A stretch of DNA of 64,000 nt from Hyphomonadaceae bacterium JAD_PAG50586_4. GTDB lineage: Bacteria; Pseudomonadota; Alphaproteobacteria; Caulobacterales; Aquidulcibacteraceae. Within the stretch, counting starts at the first letter, position 1, and every line of letters starts with the position of its first letter. The notes beneath the pieces were generated by a model. It saw nothing but the letters and a program-made list of their open reading frames with translations, did no database searches and was not told the DNA's origin. The translations under genes and the position numbers were made by a program. The stretch lies in the NCBI GenBank assembly GCA_023242925.1, contig CP096134.1, forward strand, positions 3,987,501 to 4,051,500. The letters run 5' to 3'. Of the stretch, positions 57,093 to 64,000 are shown in pieces.

Positions 57093-57527
57093 TCAGCTGG
57101 CCTTCTTGCCGGCCTTGCTCTTGTCGTCGAGCGGCACGCCATAAAGTTCGAGGCGATGGTCGACGAGCTTGTAACCCAAACGGCGCGCGATCTCTTGCTG
57201 CAAACGCTCGATCTCGGGATCGACGAACTCGATCACCTGCCCCGTCTTCATATCGATCATGTGATCGTGGTGTTGATCGGGCACTTCCTCGTAGCGCGAG
57301 CGGCCGTCGCGGAAATCGTGGCGCTCCAGAATGCCGCTCTCTTCGAAGAGGCGCACCGTGCGATACACCGTGGCGATGGAGATGCCGGAATCGATTGCGG
57401 CGGCGCGCCGGTGCAATTCCTCGACATCGGGGTGGTCGTGGCTCGACGAAATCACGCGCGCGATCACGCGGCGCTGTTCCGTCATGCGCATGCCCTTCTC
57501 GACGCAGAGTTTTTCGATCCGATCCAT
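57093..57527 (-). CDS. fur: Fur family transcriptional regulator
   Basis: 144-residue metalloregulator. The winged helix (about 8-80) reads MRMTEQRRVIARVISSSHDHPDVEELHRRAAAID then ISIATVYRTVRLFEESGILERHDF; the metal/dimer region contains DQHHDHMIDMKTGQVIEF, the family HHDH signature. The zinc-binding CxxC of some Fur proteins is absent, as in many alphaproteobacterial Fur/Mur. It could act as Mur (manganese) rather than iron Fur. It sits upstream of miaB, a common position. Confidence 0.92.
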   Translation of the reverse strand: MDRIEKLCVEKGMRMTEQRRVIARVISSSHDHPDVEELHRRAAAIDSGISIATVYRTVRLFEESGILERHDFRDGRSRYEEVPDQHHDHMIDMKTGQVIEFVDPEIERLQQEIARRLGYKLVDHRLELYGVPLDDKSKAGKKAS

Positions 57528-57587
57528 ATTGTCCTCTCCGCGCCCAGGAATACCCCTTTGGGCGGTCTCATGTCCACCGAGGACAAG

Positions 57588-58037
57588 TCAAACGACAGGT
57601 CTTGGCAGCGTGCGGCGCATGACAATGGCGTCCACTGCGCCGCCCTCGCCCGCATAATAGGCGGCACGCCGACCAGCCACTTCGTAACCAAGTTTGGCGT
57701 AGAGCGCGCGCGCCGCCTCGTTATCCTCAGCGACTTCGAGATGCATCGACGCCGCGCCTCGTACCAACGCGGCCACACCAGCGGACGTCACAAGAGATGC
57801 GCCCACCCCTTTGCGGCGCGCTTCCGGAACCACTGCCACCGTTAAGATTTCCGCGTCACCCGCCGCCGCCCACGCCAACACGAAGCCACGCGGTTCGCTG
57901 TCGCGCGAAATAAGCGCAAAGACGGCAGGGTTTTCGAGGAGCTTGCCGATCTCTGATGCACTCCACGGCTTGTCGAACGCGCGCGCGTGCAATTCTGCGA
58001 GCAATTCGCAACCTTCCACCCCAGCCGCCTCGATCAT
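57588..58037 (-). CDS. rimI: ribosomal protein alanine N-acetyltransferase RimI-like
   Basis: 149-residue GNAT protein next to tsaB, the usual place for rimI. Motifs: ELHARAFDKPWSASEIGKLLE at the start, VAVVPEARRKGVGASLVTSAG as acetyl-CoA loop and LEVAEDNEAARALYAKLGYEVAGRRAAYY at the end, all diagnostic for RimI. It would acetylate the N-terminus of ribosomal protein S18 or others. It overlaps tsaB by 4 nt. Confidence 0.9.
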   Translation of the reverse strand: MIEAAGVEGCELLAELHARAFDKPWSASEIGKLLENPAVFALISRDSEPRGFVLAWAAAGDAEILTVAVVPEARRKGVGASLVTSAGVAALVRGAASMHLEVAEDNEAARALYAKLGYEVAGRRAAYYAGEGGAVDAIVMRRTLPRPVV

Positions 58038-58630
58038 GGCGCGCTCGGCAAGGTCACATGCGGCGCGCGCAAATAGGTCGGGTCGGATGGGTAGCGCGCC
58101 GGATCGAGTTTCGCGGCGCGCAGCGCGAGTGCTGCCGCATTCGCCGCGACGCCGGGACCTTTCAGCGCGAATGGTCGTCCACGCACAGCTTCGGCCAGCA
58201 GCGTTTCATGCTCGCCGCGCTCCACGCCCTGAGGCGCAATCAGCGCAGCGCCATCCTCGTAGAGTGCGACATAAGAAGCGCCAGGCGTTTCGATCAGCGC
58301 CGCCCGCAAACCGTCCGCGCCCTCCTCCAGCGCCAACGCTTCGAGCGTCGAAACACCGATGCAGGGTTTGTCGAGCGAGAGCGCCAGCGCGCGTGCGAAG
58401 GACAAACCAACGCGGACGCCGGTGAACGAACCGGGCCCGGTCGTCACTGCGACGCGATCGATCTGATCGAACGCCACGCCGGCCTGCAACACCGCCTCGC
58501 GCACCATTGGCGCCATGCGCTCGGCCTGGCCGCGATTCATTTGCTCGGAGAGATGCGCGAGCGTCTCTCCATCGTGCGCAATGGCGACGGAGCATGCATC
58601 CAGCGCGGAATCGATGGCCAGCACAATCAA
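58034..58630 (-). CDS. tsaB: tRNA threonylcarbamoyladenosine biosynthesis protein TsaB
   Basis: ASKHA-fold partner of TsaD in making t6A37 on tRNA. 198 residues from TTG 58630 (LIVLAIDSALDACSVAI); GTG 58624 is also possible. The ATP/activation motif VAVTTGPGSFTGVRVGLSFARALAL is standard, but the last part (PTYLRAPHV) is the conserved C-terminal signature. The frame upstream overlaps nfuA and is not part of the gene. It overlaps the rimI start by 4 nt. Confidence 0.92.
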   Translation of the reverse strand: MIVLAIDSALDACSVAIAHDGETLAHLSEQMNRGQAERMAPMVREAVLQAGVAFDQIDRVAVTTGPGSFTGVRVGLSFARALALSLDKPCIGVSTLEALALEEGADGLRAALIETPGASYVALYEDGAALIAPQGVERGEHETLLAEAVRGRPFALKGPGVAANAAALALRAAKLDPARYPSDPTYLRAPHVTLPSAP

Positions 58631-58643
58631 AGCTGGTCTCGCC

Positions 58644-59222
58644 TCAAACCACCTGCTCCACCGAGAGCACCTCTGGCACGTAATGGCGGAGCATGTTTTC
58701 AATGCCCTGCTTCAGCGTCAGCGTCGAAGACGGACAACCGGCGCAGGAGCCGCGCATGTTGAGGCGCACAATGCCTTGCTCGTGGTCCCAGGAGTGGAAG
58801 GTGATGTCGCCACCATCGCGCGCCACGGCCGGGCGCACGCGGGCGTCGATGATCTCTTTCAACTCTTTCACGATGTCGGCAGCTTCGCCTTCATAGACGA
58901 TGTCCGCTTCGTCGGTTTCATCGGCGGGCGCGCTCGCATCTCGCAGCACGGCGCGGCCCGAGGTGAAATGATCCATTATCGCCGCCAACACGTGCGGCTT
59001 CAGATGCGGCCACTCGATCGCTTCGGCCTTGGTGATGGTGATGAAATCCGAGCCCAAATAGACCCGCTCGACGCCATCGACGTCGAACAAGGCCGTCGCC
59101 AGCGGCGAGGCCAAACCAGCGTCAGCGTCGCTGAATTCGCGGCTGCCTTGCCCCAGCACATCGCGGCCAGGGAGGAATTTCAGCGTGCGCGGGTTTGGGG
59201 TGGATTCCGTCTGAATAAACAT
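58644..59222 (-). CDS. nfuA: NifU-like Fe-S cluster carrier (NfuA type)
   Basis: 192 residues: an N-terminal Nfu_N domain (MFIQTESTPNPRTLKFLPG) and a C-terminal NifU-like domain with the cluster ligands in MRGSCAGCPSSTLTLKQGIE (CxxC). It delivers 4Fe-4S clusters to target proteins, which may include MiaB nearby; that link is inference. Complete. It lies 13 nt upstream of tsaB. Confidence 0.94.
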   Translation of the reverse strand: MFIQTESTPNPRTLKFLPGRDVLGQGSREFSDADAGLASPLATALFDVDGVERVYLGSDFITITKAEAIEWPHLKPHVLAAIMDHFTSGRAVLRDASAPADETDEADIVYEGEAADIVKELKEIIDARVRPAVARDGGDITFHSWDHEQGIVRLNMRGSCAGCPSSTLTLKQGIENMLRHYVPEVLSVEQVV

Positions 59223-59253
59223 AGCGCCCAGGTGGGACTTTCAGGCCGAACGG

Positions 59254-59772
59254 TCAAGCGCTCGGCGGCTCGGCGGCAGGCAAGGATTCAGCCAAAGGCA
59301 GCGCTAGCTTGCGGATTTCCTCCCGCGACAGCGCCCCGGGCACCACCAAAACCGGCACCGGTCGTGGCCCAAGCCCCGCCATCTTGCCAAGCTGCGCCAC
59401 CAACGGCCCCGGCCCTCCCGGCCCCGCGGCGGCGGCGAGCACGACGAGCTGGATCGAATTGTCGTGCTCCAGGAGCTTGCGCAGTTCCGGCTTCAGATCG
59501 CCCTCGCGCAGCACCGGCTCAGCGGTGACGCCGCACTCGGCCCACACCTCAGCCGCGAAGCGCTGCGTCAGCGATTCCGCCGAGTCGTGCGCTTGGCGGC
59601 GCATTTCCTCGGTAATCGACGCCCAGGGCGCCGGATCCGACGGCTCGATAACGCGCAACATGACGAGCCGCCAGCCGGTGCTCTTGCAGAGCAAGCCGGC
59701 ATAGATCAGCGCGTCAGGAAATTCCTCGCTCTCGTCGGCGATGACTAGGCAGGCAAACGGCTTATCGCTCAT
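59254..59772 (-). CDS. universal stress protein (UspA family)
   Basis: 172 residues; single Usp domain: ACLVIADESEEFPDALIYAGLLCKSTG at the start, WAECGVTAEPVLREGD, and LVVLAAAAGPGGPGPLVAQLG in place of the usual G-x2-G-x9-G(S/T) ATP motif, which is only partly kept; so it may not bind ATP. ATG 59772 is chosen; the upstream extension overlaps trpS. The placement next to trpS and nfuA is a conserved alphaproteobacterial arrangement. Confidence 0.88.
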   Translation of the reverse strand: MSDKPFACLVIADESEEFPDALIYAGLLCKSTGWRLVMLRVIEPSDPAPWASITEEMRRQAHDSAESLTQRFAAEVWAECGVTAEPVLREGDLKPELRKLLEHDNSIQLVVLAAAAGPGGPGPLVAQLGKMAGLGPRPVPVLVVPGALSREEIRKLALPLAESLPAAEPPSA

Positions 59773-59803
59773 GTGCGGATGGTCGCTCAAAGGGCGCTCC
59801 CCT

Positions 59804-60839
59804 TCAAGCGCGCCACAAGCCGACGACGTCGCGGACTTCGGCCATGATCGGTTGGGCCACCGCGCGGGCCTTTTCGGCGCCATCCTTCAAGATCGCGTCG
59901 AGTGCTGCCTTATCCGCAGTGAGCCGGCGCATCTCGGCGGCAATCGGCGAGAGTTTTGCCGCGAGCACTTCCGCCAGCGCAGGCTTGAACACGCCGAAAC
60001 CCTTGCCGCCATACTCGGCGAGCACATCCTCGACGCTGCGCTCCGTCACCGCCGCGAAAATGCCGACGAGATTCTCGACCTCGGCCCTGCCCGCGAGGCC
60101 TTCTTTGCTTTCCGGCACCGGAAGCGGATCGGTTGTCGCCTTCTTCACTTTCGAGAGGATCGCATCCGCATCGTCGGTCAGATTGATGCGCGTCATATCC
60201 GACGGATCGGATTTCGACATCTTCTTCGAGCCGTCACGCAGCGACATGATCTCGCGCGCCCGGTCCTTGGATCAAAGGCTCCGGCAGCGGGAAGAAGCCC
60301 GGCGCGTTGTGGTCGTTGTTGAACTTCTGCGCGATGTCGCGCGAGAGTTCCAAATGCTGCTTCTGGTCTTCGCCGACAGGGACGTGCGTGGCTTTGTAGA
60401 GCAGAATGTCCGCTGCCTGCAGCACCGGATAATCGAACAGGCCCACGGACGAGCGCTGCGCATCCTTGCCAGCCTTGTCCTTGAATTGGGTCATGCGCTC
60501 CAACCAGCCCATGCGCGCGACGCAATTCAGCAACCACGCAAGCTCGGTGTGCTCGCGCACGGCTGATTGAATGAAGATGGTCGAGCGCTGGGGATCAACG
60601 CCGGCGGCGATGTATGCGGCGGCGACTTCGCGGCAACGGCTGGCTAGATTTTCTGGATCGGGGCCAGTCGTGATCGCGTGCAGATCGACGATGCAATAAA
60701 TGCTCTCGTACTGATCCTGTAGGCGCACGAACTTTTGCAGGGCGCCGAGATAATTGCCGAGATGCAGGCCGTTGGTCGGCTGCATGCCTGAGAATACGCG
60801 TTGCGGGCCCTTGTATTCAGGCTGTGCTGCGTCGGTCAT
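59804..60839 (-). CDS. trpS: tryptophanyl-tRNA synthetase, frameshifted at 60259-60261
   Basis: Charges tRNA-Trp. 344 residues after correction. First frame: VFSGMQPTNGLHLGNYLGALQ (TIGN-type signature, here GLHLGN), FIQSAVREHTELAWLLNC and YKATHVPVGEDQKQHLELSRDIA; second: SLRDGSKKMSKSDPSD (the KMSKS loop) and the anticodon-binding C-terminus. The frames meet at a CCC run; removing one base gives GPAREIMSLRDG. Normally essential and single copy, so the break is probably a sequence error. A short hairpin, CGCGCC-aaga-GGCGCG, lies in the leader at 60866-60881. Confidence 0.88.
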
Positions 60840-60899
60840 GTGAAGCTCCGGAACATAAGATCGGGCGCGCCAAGAGGCGCGGGAATAAGCGTCAGGTGG

Positions 60900-62554
60900 T
60901 CAGGCCCGCCATCGCCAATGCATCGATCTCGTGTTCATGGGCGGCTCTTTATCAGCCGTCGAAGCCCGGCGGCAAGCCGCCTCCCCGCCTGCAGGACCGC
61001 GCTCGCGCTTAAAGGCGCCGCGCACCTCGGAGATGGTTACCGCCCGCACCAGGAACGCAACCACGAAATAGAACGTGCCCCCGCCGAGGATGAGCAGGCC
61101 AATGGCCGCTTCCTTGGAGCCCAATTGCGCTTCAAGCAGCACCCGGTTGGCGTGGCCGAACCAAAGCACGGCGAACAGAATTCCGGACGCCAGCACGATG
61201 CGGAGCAAACGCCCAAACGCGGCCGGTGTCGGCCCGTACGCGCCCTGCTTCACCAACGCACGGATCATCAGCAGCACGTTGAGCCACGCCGCCGTCGAAG
61301 TTGCGATCGCAAGGCCGGGGATCCCGCCACACCGATCGAGCGCAAGCCAAAGAAGAGCGCCGCGCCGAACACGACGTTCAGTATCATCGAGGTAATCGCG
61401 TAGCGCATCGGCGCTTTCGTATCTTCGCGCGCGAAGAAGGCTGGCGCGTAAATCTTGGCCAGCACGAACGCGGGCACGCCCCAACCATAATGGATCAGCG
61501 CCATCGCGGCGTTGTTGGCGTCTTGCACCGTGAAGGCGCCGCGCGAATACAAGCCCTCGAGCAGATAACCCGGCATGGCGAGAATCGCAGCCGCCGCCGG
61601 CAGCGTAAACGCCATCGAAAGCGCCACCGCCTCATCCAGAGCGCCGCGCGCGCCCGGCGCATCGCCCTCCTGCACCAAGCGCGACAAGCGCGGCAGCATC
61701 GCGACGCCAACTGCAATGCCGATCAGGCCCAGCGGCAGTTGATACAAACGATCCGCCACATTGAGATAGGTGATGGCGCCCTGCTCGAACGAAGCTAGCG
61801 CCTGGCTGATCATCACATTGATCTGCAACGCGCCGCCCGCGATTGCGCCCGGCACTGCCAGCGCCACAAGCCGCTTCACACCGGGCGTGACACGCGGAAA
61901 CGGAAAGCGCGATTTCACCCCCGCACGCTGCGCACCGGTCCAAACCCAAATCGCTTGCAACACGCCAGAGACGGATACGCCAATGATTGCAGCAAGCGCC
62001 GCGCGTTCCGGCGTGTCGTGCACCAGCCCCACCGCGATCAATTGGCAGAGGTTAAACAGAATCGGCGCAGCAGCAGCCGCAAAGAACTTGCCGCGCGCAT
62101 TGAGAACGCCAGAAAATAAGGTCGCCGCCGACATGGCGACGAGATACGGCATCGCGACCTGCGTCAGCAGATTCGCCAACGCCATCGCTTCGGGATCGTC
62201 GGCGTAGCCCGCAAACAATGCGCGATTGATCCAGCTCATCGCCAGGATCGCTATGGCGCTGAGAACGCCCGTGACGAGCAGCAAGATCGAGAGCGCCTCA
62301 GCCGCGAGCTGATCAGCGGCCTCCTGCCCTTCCGCCGCGAGCGTCTTGGAATAGACCGGCACGAACGCTTGGCTGAACGCGCCTTCGGCGAACAAGCGGC
62401 GAAACAAATTCGGAAAGCGCAGCGCCGCGAAGAACGCGTCCGCCACCGGCCCCGCCCCGAGGGCTGCCGCCAACACCAAATCGCGCGCGAAACCAAACAG
62501 GCGAGACACCAAGGTCAGGCCGCCGATCACAGCGGTGTTGCGAGCAAGACTCAT
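60900..62554 (-). CDS. murJ: lipid II flippase MurJ, frameshifted at 61323-61325
   Basis: 14-helix MOP-superfamily flippase that moves lipid II across the inner membrane for peptidoglycan synthesis. 551 residues after correction. First frame: FGFARDLVLAAALGAGPVADAFFAALRFPN, EGAFSQAFVPVYS, and through FFGLRSIGVAG; second: GIPGLAIATSTAAWLNVLLM to the end. One added C in the C3 run joins them. The conserved N-terminal arginines (SRLFGFARD) are present. Essential gene, so I take it as intact. Confidence 0.9.
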
Positions 62555-62581
62555 GGATTCCCCGATAAGCGGCGCGCGTGT

Positions 62582-64000
62582 TTAGCGCGCCGTCGACGCC
62601 CGCGCCACAGCCAAAGGCGCACGCGCCGGATCGGCGGGCGCTGCAGGCTCGGCAGCACGCAAAACCTCCTCAAGTTTTGCACGCACAGCCGCGATCCGGC
62701 GCGGATTGGCGATCTGCCCACCACCGCGTTCCTGTACATAGAACACGTCCGCCGCGCGTTCGCCGTAGGTGTCGATGTGCGCGCTATTAATGGAGACGTC
62801 CGCCTCGGCGCAGACATGCGCGAGATCAGCCAACAAGCCCAAACGGTCGCGGCCAGACGCCTCGATCACGGTTGCAACAGGCGTCAGATCATTATCGATG
62901 CGCACCCAGGGCTCGATCGCGAACGCGGCGTTGCGGCGCGACGGCGGCTTCGCTGTCGGCGGCGGATGATCTGTAAGCGCCGCACGATTGAGGCGCGCAA
63001 CCAAACCCTCAAGCACCCCCGGCTCTTGTGCGCCGAACGGTTTGTGATCTGTGGTCTGGATTGAGAACACGTCAAACGCAGCGCTATCCTTGGTCGTATG
63101 CACGCGCGCGCCGGCAATGTCGGCGCCGCAGGCGGAGATCGCCGCAGCCAAGCTCGCGAACAAGCCCGGGCGATCGCCGGCATAGATCAACACTTCCGTG
63201 ATGCCCTGAACCGGGCGTACGCGCGTCGCGACATGCGGAATCGCTTTCTGGCGGCGCGCTTTCATTACCTCTTCAGCATGCCAACGCTGCGCTTCCGCGT
63301 CGTGACTTAACCAATAGCCGTCATCGACCACATCGAGCCAACCGTCGAGCACGCTGGCCTCTGCACCAAGATCGCGCAGAAGTCGCGTCTTCGCTTCGCT
63401 CGCAATCTCGGCCAGATGCTCGCGCACGCCTTGCTCATCGGAGCGCCCGCCGTGCAGCGCAGCTTCCGTGAGGCGATAGAGATCGCGTAAAAGTTGGCCC
63501 TTCCAATCGTTCCACACAGTTGGGCCGACGGCGCGAATATCCGAAACCGTCAGCACTAAAAGCAAGCGCAGACGCTCAACAGTGCCAACGATCTTAGCAA
63601 ACTGCGCGACCGTACGCGGATCGCCAATGTCGCGCTTCTGCGCCACGTCGCTCATGACGAGGTGATTGCCGACAAGCCAGCCGACGAGATCGATCTCCTC
63701 CTGCGGCAGACCCAAGCGCTCGCACGCAATGCGCGCGACTTTCTCGCCCTCGATTTGCTGATCGCCCTCGCCCTTGCCCGTGTCGTGCAACAGCATGGCC
63801 AGATAGAGCGCGCGGCGATTTATGATCTTGGAGAAAATTTCGGTCGAGAGCGGGTGCTGCTTGTTGTGATGGCCGTGCTCGATCTCGGACATCGCATCGA
63901 CGGCCTGCAGCGTATGCTCATCCACCGTGTAGTGGTGATACATGTTGAACTGCATCTGCGCGACGATACGGCCAAACTCCGGTAGAAATTTTCCGAGCAC
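62582..64000 (-). CDS. glnD: PII uridylyltransferase GlnD, C-terminal part (cut by window end)
   Basis: C-terminal 472 residues of GlnD, which modifies the nitrogen-regulatory PII protein. Visible: the HD domain (YHHYTVDEHTLQAVDAM ... LLHDTGKGEGDQQIEGEKV) that removes UMP, and two ACT domains (TEVLIYAGDRPGLFASLAAAIS; TVIEASGRDRLGLLADLAHV) that sense glutamine. The nucleotidyltransferase half lies beyond base 64000. The gene precedes murJ by 27 nt. Confidence 0.95.
   Translation of the reverse strand: MLGKFLPEFGRIVAQMQFNMYHHYTVDEHTLQAVDAMSEIEHGHHNKQHPLSTEIFSKIINRRALYLAMLLHDTGKGEGDQQIEGEKVARIACERLGLPQEEIDLVGWLVGNHLVMSDVAQKRDIGDPRTVAQFAKIVGTVERLRLLLVLTVSDIRAVGPTVWNDWKGQLLRDLYRLTEAALHGGRSDEQGVREHLAEIASEAKTRLLRDLGAEASVLDGWLDVVDDGYWLSHDAEAQRWHAEEVMKARRQKAIPHVATRVRPVQGITEVLIYAGDRPGLFASLAAAISACGADIAGARVHTTKDSAAFDVFSIQTTDHKPFGAQEPGVLEGLVARLNRAALTDHPPPTAKPPSRRNAAFAIEPWVRIDNDLTPVATVIEASGRDRLGLLADLAHVCAEADVSINSAHIDTYGERAADVFYVQERGGGQIANPRRIAAVRAKLEEVLRAAEPAAPADPARAPLAVARASTAR

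Noticed and set aside
59804..60839. trpS as a true pseudogene
   Set aside because: One-base correction restores the whole enzyme, and the gene is normally essential; a second copy outside the window would be needed to accept loss.

Overview
GC-rich, densely packed chromosomal DNA from an alphaproteobacterium. Gene content and order look most like Caulobacterales or Hyphomonadaceae-type bacteria: an F1 ATP synthase operon without F0 genes, the neighbourhood miaB-phoH-ybeY-corC-lnt-XRE-metK, a 2-oxoglutarate dehydrogenase cluster and a UrcA-family gene. The taxonomic placement is inference; there is no rRNA gene to test it. I see no prophage, insertion sequence, CRISPR array, tRNA or rRNA.

Layout. 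1-7.5 kb (+): proA (cut by the window edge), nadD, rsfS, rlmH, an EnvC-like factor, the processing protease ctpA, a divergent polysaccharide deacetylase, rppH and an alpha/beta hydrolase. 7.5-14.1 kb (-): a phosphoesterase, then the F1 operon atpH-A-G-D-C, with an Ohr peroxidase gene between atpG and atpD and an 81-residue unknown between atpD and atpC. 14.4-20 kb: MHS transporter, flagellar-rod-like mini-protein, trmO, terC and small envelope genes. 20-28.8 kb: a priA-TPR-SDR operon, a DUF4274 protein, xerC, a lysine-rich H1-like protein, lipoproteins, and a membrane-protein/winged-helix regulator pair. 29.4-49 kb (-): TCA-cycle genes lpd, odhB, sucA, sucD, sucC and mdh, separated by unrelated genes (chrA, MFS, DUF2306, LytTR, M28 peptidase, 2OG oxygenase, acetyltransferases). 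49-64 kb (-): O-methyltransferase, metK, XRE, lnt, corC, ybeY, phoH, miaB, fur, rimI, tsaB, nfuA, usp, trpS, murJ and glnD (cut by the window edge).

The most important quality point is that eleven genes are broken by single-base indels, nearly all at short G/C or A runs (13 firm sites, 2 possible). The set includes trpS, lnt (three times) and murJ, normally essential. Correcting one base at each site gives a full-length protein every time, so I read these as sequence errors. They also explain an apparent RppH-hydrolase fusion.

Non-coding structure of interest: five TGAC-type boxes at exact 11-bp spacing upstream of the UrcA gene, resembling a Pho-box array; a 19-bp inverted repeat in front of the membrane-protein/winged-helix operon; a palindromic repeat element read in frame inside chrA; an intrinsic terminator separating sucC from sucD; and very tight convergent gene junctions, four of which share a 4-nt stop overlap. 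I did not find a clearly new multi-gene system. The best candidates for new biology are the extra genes in the F1 operon, the UrcA regulatory array and the chrA repeat.
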